Shown: positions 1-5,583 of the stretch, piece by piece | Layout: each line of letters opens with the position of its first letter | Position numbering within the stretch: position 1 is the stretch's first letter | Assembly (NCBI GenBank): GCA_021157805.1 | Contig: JAGGVW010000276.1 | Coordinates: forward strand, 1 to 9,443 | DNA: 9,443 bases | DNA from: a bacterium | Lineage (GTDB): Bacteria; Ratteibacteria; UBA8468; B48-G9; JAFGKM01 | Reading direction: 5' to 3' | Program-made: the position numbers and the translations under genes | Notes under the pieces: model-generated | Database searches by the model: none | Seen by the model: the letters and a program-made list of their open reading frames with translations, nothing else | What the model was told of the DNA's origin: nothing

Positions 1-2
1 AA

Positions 3-146
3 TTAAAGAAAACATATGAAAGTTTAAACCTAATTGAAATAAAGAAAAACCTGACTGAATTAGAAGATAAATTGTTTGAAATGGTAAAGAGAAAAAAATT
101 GAAAGAAAAAGGAGAAAAAATTGAAAAAGAAGAAATTTTTGTTTAG
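3..146 (+). CDS. C-terminal end of an unidentified protein (5' end outside window)
   Basis: The frame is open from the left edge of the window to a TAG at 144-146, giving 47 residues. The translation is rich in Lys, Glu, Leu and Ile with heptad-like spacing (LTELEDKLFEMVKRKK in the middle), so it looks like an amphipathic helix or coiled-coil tail ending in EEIFV. I do not recognise the family. It could be a chance open frame in A-rich DNA, but the absence of stops over the whole stretch in such AT-rich sequence, and the helix-like pattern, favour a real gene end. No intrinsic terminator follows it. The next sequence is a decayed transposase fragment on the other strand. Confidence 0.5.
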   Translation, partial: LKKTYESLNLIEIKKNLTELEDKLFEMVKRKKLKEKGEKIEKEEIFV

Positions 147-198
147 AATTTTATATGAGGCATCGTATTACTATTTATTTAGATTCTTATATGAGGCA
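145..198. repeat. Two imperfect 18-base direct repeats, 36 bases apart
   Basis: Positions 145-162 (AGAATTTTATATGAGGCA) and 181-198 (AGATTCTTATATGAGGCA) differ at two bases, and the last 12 bases (TTATATGAGGCA) are identical. They lie at the 3' edge of the transposase remnant. They could be the remains of insertion-sequence ends or a local duplication. Two copies are too few for a CRISPR array. Confidence 0.55.
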
Positions 199-414
199 AC
201 AGGCCCTCTCGTATTTCCTCAAAAGACCCGACAAATAATGTGTCGGATCCGCCATGATTTGTGGCAGAAATGATAAATACTGCCTGTTCATCTCCAATAT
301 CCTCTCAAGTTCATCTAATATCTGCGTTTTTAATTTCTTCCTCCCCTTTTGATATATCTTCGCATTGACACAATTGCGTGTTTTTTTTCTGCTGTGTATA
401 ATCCTTTTGGTCAA
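187..414 (-). pseudogene. Transposase N-terminal remnant (integrase-core IS type)
   Basis: The 75-residue minus-strand frame has a segment, YQKGRKKLKTQILDELER followed by ILEMNRQYL, matching a pattern I associate with the N-terminal helix-turn-helix region of DDE/rve-type transposases (usual form: YQKA-KKEKGKILDEF-x-TGYNRKYA). Complete transposases of this kind are roughly 300-450 residues, so this is only the start of one. After NRQYLSFL the similarity ends and a short unrelated tail leads to the stop. No catalytic DDE residues are present. I read it as a truncated, inactive insertion-sequence relic. The family is recalled from pattern, not from a search. Alternative: a small hypothetical protein. 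Confidence 0.5.
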
Positions 415-440
415 TTTTATTTTTGAGGAATGACGAAAAG

Positions 441-468
441 TTGACAGAATGAAGAATTGAGGTAAAAT
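441..468 (+). promoter_or_regulatory. Sigma-70-type promoter of the arsR operon
   Basis: A perfect -35 box TTGACA at 441-446 is followed after 16 bases by TAAAAT at 463-468, a good -10 box. Transcription would start near 475, inside the palindrome at 467-494, so a repressor bound there would block initiation. The leader would be only about 25 bases long. Confidence 0.7.
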
Positions 469-494
469 TTATATAGCAATCTGGCTATATAAAT
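467..494. promoter_or_regulatory. Palindromic operator, copy 1 (upstream of arsR)
   Basis: Perfect 11-base arms, ATTTATATAGC (467-477) and GCTATATAAAT (484-494), surround a 6-base centre AATCTG. The site begins at the last bases of the -10 box and ends 6 bases before the arsR start codon. Its size, symmetry and position fit autoregulation by a dimeric ArsR-family repressor. Positions 465-491 recur exactly at 844-870. Confidence 0.75.
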
Positions 495-500
495 AAAAAA

Positions 501-833
501 ATGGAAATAGAAAAAATATTGAAAGTTCTTTCAGATAAAAACAGATTGAGAATACTGAATATGCTTGAGAAAAAAAATCTCTGTGTTTGTGAAATAACTG
601 AAATACTGGGAATAAAACAACCTTCTGTTTCAAGACATCTTAAAAAATTAAAAATGGCTGGAATAATTATGGAAAAGAAAAACGGATTTTTCACTGAATA
701 TTTTCCTGTAAAGAATGGAATATGGTTTGAATTGTGGAAAAAAATAAAACAACAACTTCAAAGAGAGAAAGTTATAAAAGAAGATGAGAAAAAATTGAAG
801 AAAGTAGATAGATGTAAAATTAAGTGTAAATAA
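501..833 (+). CDS. ArsR/SmtB-family metalloregulatory repressor
   Basis: This 110-residue protein has the size and winged helix-turn-helix layout of the ArsR family. Helix 1 carries KVLSDKNRLRIL (8-19), and the recognition region is IKQPSVSRHLKKLKMAGII (38-56). Cys28 and Cys30 sit in the motif LCVCEI, the CxC of arsenic(III)-type ArsR sensors, and two more Cys lie near the C-terminus (105 and 109), which could complete a thiolate metal site. Family knowledge: such repressors leave DNA when they bind As(III), Sb(III) or soft metals. No Shine-Dalgarno site precedes the ATG at 501, only an A-run directly after the palindrome, so translation may start from an unstructured A-rich or nearly leaderless mRNA. 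The gene lies between two copies of the same palindrome and is followed by the ferredoxin. No ArsA, ArsB/Acr3 or ArsC gene is visible, so the inducer is uncertain. Confidence 0.88.
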   Translation: MEIEKILKVLSDKNRLRILNMLEKKNLCVCEITEILGIKQPSVSRHLKKLKMAGIIMEKKNGFFTEYFPVKNGIWFELWKKIKQQLQREKVIKEDEKKLKKVDRCKIKCK

Positions 834-843
834 ATTTTTTTAC

Positions 844-870
844 AAATTTATATAGCAATCTGGCTATATA
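844..870. promoter_or_regulatory. Palindromic operator, copy 2 (upstream of the ferredoxin)
   Basis: This is an exact 27-base copy of positions 465-491. Its perfect core has arms TATATAGC (849-856) and GCTATATA (863-870) around AATCTG. It lies in the gap between arsR and the ferredoxin and ends two bases before the ferredoxin Shine-Dalgarno site (872-880). I see no convincing separate -35/-10 pair here: TTTACA at 839-844 is a possible -35 without a well-spaced -10. It may therefore act as a second operator, or as an RNA hairpin in the mRNA read from the first promoter. Confidence 0.72.
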
Positions 871-884
871 GAAAGGAGGTAAAA

Positions 885-1220
885 ATGGCATTACCAGAAA
901 AATTTGCAAAATGGAAAGGAATACCAAGAGAAGAAATAGATTGGGCTCCAAAAGTAGATGAGAATAAATGTGTTGGCTGTGGGATGTGTGTTACAACTTG
1001 TGGAAGAAATGTTTTTGAATTTGATTGGGAAAAGAAAAAAGCAGTGGTTGCAAGACCATTACAGTGTATGGTTGGTTGCACATCCTGTGAGGTATGGTGT
1101 GTATTTGATGCTATAAGTTTTCCCGACCCAAAGTATGTTAAGGATTTAATAAAAAAGAGAAAAATTCTTTCTCTTGCAAAAAAACAACTGGAAGAAAAAT
1201 ATAAAAATAAAGGAGAATAA
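885..1220 (+). CDS. 4Fe-4S dicluster ferredoxin-like protein
   Basis: This 111-residue protein has two cysteine quartets. The first is C29-x2-C32-x2-C35-x3-C39 (CVGCGMCVTTC), a standard 4Fe-4S ligand set in which the usual Pro after the fourth Cys is Gly. The second is C61-x3-C65-x2-C68-x3-C72 (CMVGCTSCEVWC), with one extra residue in the first gap. I recall this CMVGCT form from a subgroup of bacterial and archaeal ferredoxins. The protein probably transfers low-potential electrons in the cytoplasm. The C-terminus (about 84-111) is a Lys/Glu-rich helix. A strong Shine-Dalgarno site, AAAGGAGGT at 872-880, fixes the start at 885. Its stop overlaps the region of the Shine-Dalgarno site of the DUF169 gene, so the two are clearly cotranscribed. 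A likely partner is the DUF169 protein, but its physiological electron donor is not shown. Confidence 0.85.
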   Translation: MALPEKFAKWKGIPREEIDWAPKVDENKCVGCGMCVTTCGRNVFEFDWEKKKAVVARPLQCMVGCTSCEVWCVFDAISFPDPKYVKDLIKKRKILSLAKKQLEEKYKNKGE

Positions 1221-1225
1221 TAATT

Positions 1226-1966
1226 ATGGAAACAAAATTAATTAGAGAAAAGGCAATTTTATTAAGAAAAAAAATTGGTTTGAGAACATTTCCTGTGGGA
1301 GTGAAATTTATATTCATCTCTGATGAAAAAAACAACTATAGAGGAGAGAAACTAAAAGGGTATAGATATTGCCAGGCATTTATGAAAGCAAGAAATGGGC
1401 AGCATATAATTATTGAAGAAATTGCCTGTCCTGCAGCTTCAGCAGCATTTGGAATTAAAGAGCTCCCTGAAGGGCTAAAAACAGGAAAAGGATTGGTTGG
1501 ATTTGGAATTACAAAAGAAATAGAAACAGGGAAAAATATGTTTGAAAAAATGCCGAAATTTCAACATGGAATAATAAAAAGTATATATTTATTCCCCCTT
1601 GAGACGGCAGAAGTTGAACCTGATGTTGTTGTGATAGAAGATGAAGTTGAAAAACTTATGTGGATTATTCTTGCTGAAGTTAACAGAACCAAAGGAAGAA
1701 GAGTTCTAAGTGAAACTGCAGTTCTTCAGGCAGTTTGTGTTGATTCAACTGTTTTACCATTTGTAAAACAGAGATTTAATATGAGCTTTGGATGTTATGG
1801 TTGTAGAGAAGCAACTGATATAAAAGAGGGGGAAGGAATTGTTGGATTTCCTTTTAAATACTTCAAAGAAATTGTAAATTATATTGAATTCCTGTCTCAA
1901 AAAGCAATTCCAAATTCAAGAAGTAAATCAGCATATTTAAGGTTAAAAAGGGTGGAGAATAAGTAA
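1226..1966 (+). CDS. DUF169-family protein
   Basis: This 246-residue cytoplasmic protein fits the DUF169 family (PF02596), which is frequent in anaerobes and methanogens and has no established function to my knowledge. Family-like segments include FPVGVKF (22-28), EIACPAASAAFG (65-76), EPDVVVIED (131-139) and FGCYGCREATD (188-198). Cys49, Cys68, Cys171, Cys190 and Cys193 lie mostly in these segments, with C190-x2-C193 a possible metal or cluster site. The start at 1226 follows AGGAG (1211-1215), which sits at the end of the ferredoxin gene. The position behind an ArsR repressor and a ferredoxin suggests a redox function induced by a metalloid or thiol-reactive signal; this is inference. The stop codon lies in the A-run of the convergent terminator. 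Confidence 0.8.
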   Translation: METKLIREKAILLRKKIGLRTFPVGVKFIFISDEKNNYRGEKLKGYRYCQAFMKARNGQHIIIEEIACPAASAAFGIKELPEGLKTGKGLVGFGITKEIETGKNMFEKMPKFQHGIIKSIYLFPLETAEVEPDVVVIEDEVEKLMWIILAEVNRTKGRRVLSETAVLQAVCVDSTVLPFVKQRFNMSFGCYGCREATDIKEGEGIVGFPFKYFKEIVNYIEFLSQKAIPNSRSKSAYLRLKRVENK

Positions 1967-1989
1967 AAAAAACCCAAACCCGGTTTGGG
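1965..1989 (-). terminator. Intrinsic terminator of the minus-strand operon
   Basis: The inverted repeat CCCAAAC (1973-1979) and GTTTGGG (1983-1989) has a 3-base loop. Read on the minus strand, it starts just after the DUF1232 stop codon and is followed by eight T residues (complement of 1965-1972), a classic Rho-independent terminator. On the plus strand it is followed only by CTAAATTCTTTT, so it may terminate the DUF169 operon weakly. Confidence 0.82.
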
Positions 1990-2379
1990 CTAAATTCTTT
2001 TCTTTCTTAAATAACTTAATACTATCAGGGAAATAATAAAAATGTAGATAAAAATAATAAGAAAAGTCCCCATCCACTTCAACTTTCTATCAATCGGTTC
2101 AGAAACTGCTCTCTTTTTACAGTCATTCCAGACATCATTAGGAATCATTTTAACTGTAAAGTAAATTCCTGCTGAAAGAATAATTAAATCATCAAAATAC
2201 CCAATCACAGGGAAAAACTCTGGAATTAAATCAAGAGGACTTACAACATAACCAACAACAGCAACAATGAAAATTTTTGCATATAAGGGAACTCTCGGGT
2301 CTTTATATGCCAGATAAAGAGCATAAGTATTTCTTTTAAGTTGTTCTACCCTCTTTTTTAAAAAACTTGCTACTCTCAT
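1990..2379 (-). CDS. DUF1232 (YkvA-like) membrane protein
   Basis: This 129-residue protein carries the DUF1232 signature SPLDLIPEFFPVIGYFDD at 47-64, inside a hydrophobic stretch from about 36 to 75. A second strongly hydrophobic segment, about 101-124, is followed by the basic tail RKKRI, so the protein should be an inner-membrane protein. The biochemical role of the domain is not established. The start codon overlaps the stop codon of the kinase gene as ATGA (2376-2379), the usual sign of translational coupling, and an AAAGGTG Shine-Dalgarno site lies just upstream within the kinase gene. It is the last gene before the terminator at 1965-1989. Confidence 0.85.
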   Translation of the reverse strand: MRVASFLKKRVEQLKRNTYALYLAYKDPRVPLYAKIFIVAVVGYVVSPLDLIPEFFPVIGYFDDLIILSAGIYFTVKMIPNDVWNDCKKRAVSEPIDRKLKWMGTFLIIFIYIFIISLIVLSYLRKKRI

Positions 2380-3359
2380 TTCTTCACCTTTTCAATCAAT
2401 TTTTCTACTTCACTTTTTCTTACTGGCTGTATCCCTTTTCTGTAAAATTGTAAACTCCCTGCAAAAATTGATTCTTTCACAGTTTCTTTTATATCCTTTC
2501 CAGATACAATTCCATATATTATATAAGCGGTAACCTGGTCTCCACATCCTGTTTCATCCTTTTCTTTACTTTCTATATCTATTTTGGGAATTTTAATATG
2601 CTCTGAAATATCCTTTGAGAAAAAATATCCACCCTTCCTTCCACATGTAATTAAAACATTTTCCACTCCATAATCAAGGATTTTCTTTCCTGCAATTTTA
2701 CCTGTCTTAAAATCCTCAACCTTTACTCCAGTCAAAATTTCCGCCTCAAATTCATTTGGTTTTAAAAAATAACACCCTTCCAGCAATTCTTTCCAATTCA
2801 TTTTCTTTTGAATTCCCCCAGGGTCAATTATCACTTTTATACCATATTTTTTACATTTCCTTACTATATGAATACCTGTTCTGTAAGGCATTTCAAGAGT
2901 AAAAGAAACTACTCCTTTATTATCTCTTATAATTTCAAAAATTTCTTCAACTTCATCAATATCTTCTTCACAAAAATCTTCATTTATCCCGGGTAAAACA
3001 TATATCTGATTTCTCCCCTTTTTATCAACTGGAATTATAGCAATACCTGGAAACCTTCCTGTCTTTTTAAAATCAAGTATTTTTATAAAATCAGTTATAA
3101 CCCCTTCCTTTTCCATCGCATTAAATGGAACTTTCCATAAATTGAAATCATCTTTTACCGTCTTTCCCACCATAGCAACTTTTCCTTTTCCAACAAGAAC
3201 TGAAACCATCTGTGCAATATTTCTTGACTTCCCACCAGGTCCTATTTTCAAAATTCCTCCTACTGACTGTTCTCCTGCCTTCAAAAACTTCTCAACTCCG
3301 TAAGCAATTATATCTGTATTCATTGAACCAAAAACACCTACAACTATATTCTTTTTCAT
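2376..3359 (-). CDS. PfkB/ribokinase-family carbohydrate kinase
   Basis: The protein has 327 residues, the normal size for this family. An N-terminal strand with the substrate-contacting motif GSMNTD (11-16) is followed by the glycine motif GPGGKSRNIAQ (40-50). A central LKPNEFEAEILTG segment and the C-terminal DETGCGD (268-274) follow; Asp274 is the expected catalytic base and the preceding glycines form the anion hole. It should phosphorylate a sugar or nucleoside with ATP in the cytoplasm; the substrate cannot be read from sequence. I chose the ATG at 3359, which has AAGGA 8 bases upstream. A TTG at 3377 would add six residues and place the start over that Shine-Dalgarno site. The gene starts one base after the stop of the TrkA-C gene and overlaps DUF1232 by four bases. 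Confidence 0.87.
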   Translation of the reverse strand: MKKNIVVGVFGSMNTDIIAYGVEKFLKAGEQSVGGILKIGPGGKSRNIAQMVSVLVGKGKVAMVGKTVKDDFNLWKVPFNAMEKEGVITDFIKILDFKKTGRFPGIAIIPVDKKGRNQIYVLPGINEDFCEEDIDEVEEIFEIIRDNKGVVSFTLEMPYRTGIHIVRKCKKYGIKVIIDPGGIQKKMNWKELLEGCYFLKPNEFEAEILTGVKVEDFKTGKIAGKKILDYGVENVLITCGRKGGYFFSKDISEHIKIPKIDIESKEKDETGCGDQVTAYIIYGIVSGKDIKETVKESIFAGSLQFYRKGIQPVRKSEVEKLIEKVKK

Positions 3360-3360
3360 C

Positions 3361-4041
3361 TTATTTTTCCTTTCCAAGTTTCTTTAAAGTTGAAAGTGGT
3401 CCATAAACAACAATTCTATCATCAGGAAGAAGTTTTTCTTTTCTATCCGGGGTATGTATCCATTTACCTTCTCTTTCAATTCCAAGAACAATTACTCCCC
3501 TTTTTCTCAAATCCAGTTTTCCAATTTCTTTCTCTGCAAATTTTGAATCCTTCCTAACAGAAATTCTTACAAGTCCATAACCTTCAAGAAAATGTAAAAG
3601 GTCTTCAGTTAATCCTTCTTCAAATTCAGGGAATTTTATAAGTTTCTTTTTTACAAATTCTTCCCACTTTTTCATAAAATTTCTATGCCTGGTAAGCCGA
3701 TGTATAAGGTAAATTCCACCTATGAGAAAAATTGCATTTATTGAAAGCTGATATCCTTTTGTTGTTATAAGAGAAGAGGTAGCAGTGACAATAACTGTAA
3801 CAATTCCTGCATGTCCCAGTATCATCAGCCAGCTTATAATTCTTCTCCTTGTAGGATGATTAACAACTAATTCTGCTTCTTTTGTTGTAAAACCTGTCCC
3901 GGTAAATGCTGATAATGCCTGAAACCTTGCTCTTTCTTCATCCATCCCTGTCATTCTCAATGCAATTCCCCCTGCTCTTACAATAAGATATGAAACAAAA
4001 ACAACAAGAAGCGTCGGGATTAACATATAAATTCCACTCAT
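3361..4041 (-). CDS. Membrane protein with C-terminal TrkA-C (RCK_C) domain
   Basis: This is a 226-residue protein. Hydrophobic segments lie at about 4-21, 68-92 and 100-113. Between the first two is the conserved-looking loop FQALSAFTGTGFTTKEAE (40-57). From about 154 to 217 there is a TrkA-C/RCK_C-like domain with the usual ending DDRIVVYGP, which in related proteins binds a ligand such as a nucleotide or ion and gates a channel or transporter. The TGTGFT loop is reminiscent of cation-transporter pore loops, but the protein is far too short for a TrkH/KtrB subunit. The start at 4041 has AAGGAG with a 6-base spacer. It is the first gene of a three-gene unit with the kinase and DUF1232. A role in ion transport or sensing is plausible but not proven. 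Confidence 0.75.
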   Translation of the reverse strand: MSGIYMLIPTLLVVFVSYLIVRAGGIALRMTGMDEERARFQALSAFTGTGFTTKEAELVVNHPTRRRIISWLMILGHAGIVTVIVTATSSLITTKGYQLSINAIFLIGGIYLIHRLTRHRNFMKKWEEFVKKKLIKFPEFEEGLTEDLLHFLEGYGLVRISVRKDSKFAEKEIGKLDLRKRGVIVLGIEREGKWIHTPDRKEKLLPDDRIVVYGPLSTLKKLGKEK

Positions 4042-4062
4042 AACTTACTCCTTTTTGAATAC

Positions 4063-4092
4063 ATTATACAACAAATTCACTTATGTATTGAA
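4063..4092 (-). promoter_or_regulatory. Probable promoter of the TrkA-C/kinase/DUF1232 operon
   Basis: On the minus strand a perfect TATAAT (complement of 4063-4068) lies 21 bases upstream of the start codon at 4041. A weak -35 candidate TTCAAT (complement of 4087-4092) is 18 bases further upstream. The leader would be about 15 bases, just enough for the Shine-Dalgarno site. Confidence 0.45.
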
Positions 4093-4203
4093 CTGTGGAG
4101 GACCGTCCTCCTCAATTGGAAGATTTATGATATACTATTTAATGCAGATATCCCTGTTGAAAACATCATACCATTTTACAAAGAAGCCAGCAGTATCCTA
4201 TGA
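4081..4203 (+). pseudogene. Possible coding relic in the divergent intergenic region
   Basis: The 326-base gap 4042-4367 holds two promoters, the palindrome at 4097-4111, a terminator-like repeat at 4216-4232 and this stretch. In the frame starting at 4081 the translation contains WKIYDILFNADIPVENIIPF and then YKEASSIL before a TGA at 4201, a balanced amino-acid mix unlike the rest of the gap. A second frame continues plausibly downstream to 4300. No start with a Shine-Dalgarno site is visible. I cannot name a family. It may be a gene remnant or chance. Confidence 0.22.
4097..4111. repeat. GC-rich perfect palindrome
   Basis: GGAGGACCGTCCTCC has 7-base arms around one central base and stands out in very AT-rich surroundings. 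It lies just upstream of the minus-strand promoter. It may be an operator, a hairpin or part of a dispersed repeat; nothing in the window decides this. Confidence 0.5.
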
Positions 4204-4309
4204 ATTTGATAAACAAACCCAAACCCGGTTTGAAATACTCTCAAGTTCTCTTTTTGAACACTTGACAGCAGCTTTTTACATCCGATTTATTAGGTCTTGA
4301 TTCGAAAAC

Positions 4310-4337
4310 TTGACAAAAAAATTTTTATGTGTATAAT
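4310..4337 (+). promoter_or_regulatory. Strong sigma-70-type promoter of the GntR-pseudopilin-glycosidase unit
   Basis: A perfect TTGACA (4310-4315) and a perfect TATAAT (4332-4337) are 16 bases apart. The start point would be near 4344, inside the palindrome at 4328-4349, leaving a leader of about 25 bases with the Shine-Dalgarno site AGGAG at 4359-4363. Confidence 0.8.
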
Positions 4338-4349
4338 TATATATACACA
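4328..4349. promoter_or_regulatory. Palindromic operator over the -10 box of the regulator gene
   Basis: The 8-base arms TGTGTATA (4328-4335) and TATACACA (4342-4349) are exact inverted copies around a 6-base AT centre. The site covers the -10 box and the start point. GntR-type regulators bind short palindromes of this kind, so autorepression by the gene product is the simplest reading. Confidence 0.65.
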
Positions 4350-4367
4350 AAACAAGGTAGGAGCAAA

Positions 4368-5456
4368 ATGCAAGGAAAAGGTGTAGTTTTATACAAAAAG
4401 ATTAAAGAAGAGATAAAGGAACAGATAGAGAGTGGAAGATTGAAGGAAAATGATAAAATTCCTTCCATAGTTGAACTTTCTAAAAAATATAATGTAAGTA
4501 CAATCACTATAAGATTAGCAATTTCAGAACTTGTAAAGGAAGGATATCTTGAAACTCGGGGAAGCAAGGGTACATATGTGAAATTAAAGAAACCCGATAA
4601 CAAACTGATAGCATTGTTTTTTTATGAAGATACTCACAATCAATTTATCGGTCCAATCTATTCCGGAATTGAACAGGTTTTATCAATAGAAGGATATCAT
4701 ACAGTATTTTTAAAAACAGATGGAAATCAAGAAAAGGAGGCAAAATACTTACAGGAAATATTAGAAAGAGAACCGGAAGGAATTATTATATCACCTGCAT
4801 CTTCATCAGTTGATTCTCCTTCTGTTTATTTTCTTAGACAATTAAAAGAAAAAAACATTCCTATTGTTTTTATTGATATAAAGATTGAAAATTTTGAATG
4901 TGATTATGTGGAAACAGACAATCTCCAGGCAGGATATGAAGCCACAAAGTATTTAATAGAAAAGGGCCATAAGAAAATAGGTATAATTCTTGCACGAGAT
5001 GTTAATACTATAAGAGAAAGATTTTCTGGATATTTACAGTGTTTAAAGGATAACAGTATTGAATTTAATAGAATTTATGTAAAACAACATACAAATCAGA
5101 AATATTATGAAGAAACAGGATATATATGTGGATTAGAACTATTAAATTTAAAAGACCCTCCAACAGCAATATTTTGTACTTGTGATGGTATAGCAGTTGG
5201 TTTATATAAAGCATGTCATGAAATGAATTTAAAAATACCAGAAGATATATCAGTGATAGGATTTGATAATTTAAAGTTTACTGAATATATGATACCGCCG
5301 TTGACAACAGTGTCTCAGGAAAAAAAGAAGATGGGGAAGTATGCAGCAAAAATTTTGATGTCAAGAATAAAAGGAAGTGATGGTCCTGTACATAAAATAC
5401 TATTACCACATAAAATCATAGAAAGAGGGTCTGTTGCAAAACCAAAGATAAAATGA
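4368..5456 (+). CDS. GntR/LacI-type (AraR-like) transcriptional regulator
   Basis: The protein has 362 residues in two parts. Residues about 7-71 form a GntR winged helix: YKKIKEEIKEQIESGRL, IPSIVELSKKYNVSTITIR and the wing GYLETRGSKGTYV. Residues about 77-362 resemble the LacI/GalR periplasmic-binding-protein fold, with IIISPA, VFIDIKI, YVETDNLQAGYEATKYLIEK, an IFCTCDGIAVG segment, ISVIGFDN and PPLTTVSQ. This is the AraR-type architecture, which binds a sugar in the C-terminal domain and releases DNA. I placed the start at the ATG 4368, four bases after AGGAG. An upstream in-frame GTG at 4329 lies inside the promoter and cannot be used. No terminator separates it from the pseudopilin and glycosidase, which are likely targets as well as neighbours. 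The effector sugar is unknown. Confidence 0.88.
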   Translation: MQGKGVVLYKKIKEEIKEQIESGRLKENDKIPSIVELSKKYNVSTITIRLAISELVKEGYLETRGSKGTYVKLKKPDNKLIALFFYEDTHNQFIGPIYSGIEQVLSIEGYHTVFLKTDGNQEKEAKYLQEILEREPEGIIISPASSSVDSPSVYFLRQLKEKNIPIVFIDIKIENFECDYVETDNLQAGYEATKYLIEKGHKKIGIILARDVNTIRERFSGYLQCLKDNSIEFNRIYVKQHTNQKYYEETGYICGLELLNLKDPPTAIFCTCDGIAVGLYKACHEMNLKIPEDISVIGFDNLKFTEYMIPPLTTVSQEKKKMGKYAAKILMSRIKGSDGPVHKILLPHKIIERGSVAKPKIK

Positions 5457-5467
5457 AAGGAGGTGAT
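5457..5467 (+). other. Extended Shine-Dalgarno-like sequence without a start codon
   Basis: AAGGAGGTGAT matches the complement of the usual 16S rRNA 3' end over 11 bases and starts immediately after the stop codon of the regulator. No ATG, GTG or TTG lies 4-12 bases downstream. The only ATG nearby (5453) overlaps it and gives 8 codons. The rest of 5468-5570 is purine-rich and I see no gene in it. Confidence 0.6.
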
Positions 5468-5529
5468 AAAGGTATATAGAGAGAAGAAGAATTGCGGGAG
5501 AGTTGAGAAGAAGAAAAGAATAGAATTAC

Positions 5530-5569
5530 CCTTCGCATATGGGAAGAGAAGTAAGAGAGAATGCGAGGG
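5530..5569 (+). promoter_or_regulatory. Stem-loop in the leader of the pseudopilin gene
   Basis: Positions 5530-5538 (CCTTCGCAT) can pair with 5561-5569 (ATGCGAGGG) over nine base pairs including one G-U, with a 22-base loop. The 3' arm ends one base before the Shine-Dalgarno site AAGGAGG at 5571-5577. It could protect a processed mRNA 5' end or modulate translation. It has no T-run, so it is not a terminator. Confidence 0.35.
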
Positions 5570-5583
5570 AAAGGAGGGAAAAA

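Noticed and set aside
145..198. CRISPR-like repeat pair
   Set aside because: Only two imperfect copies, no further units and no cas genes; more likely an insertion-sequence remnant or a local duplication.
485..694. Minus-strand frame opposite arsR
   Set aside because: Phe/Ile-rich translation typical of the shadow of an A-rich gene, with no ribosome-binding site.
3360..3377. TTG start for the sugar kinase at 3377
   Set aside because: It lies over the Shine-Dalgarno site that serves the ATG at 3359 and overlaps the upstream gene; the ATG start gives the normal N-terminus.
4055..4300. 81-residue plus-strand protein in the divergent region
   Set aside because: No Shine-Dalgarno site, it begins inside the opposite promoter and has no recognisable motif; kept only as part of a possible relic.
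4329..4367. GTG start for the GntR-type regulator at 4329
   Set aside because: It is inside the promoter -10 region and upstream of the expected transcription start; the ATG at 4368 has a good Shine-Dalgarno site.
5539..5583. ATG start for the pseudopilin at 5539
   Set aside because: No Shine-Dalgarno site, and it adds 15 charged residues before a prepilin leader that is normally short.
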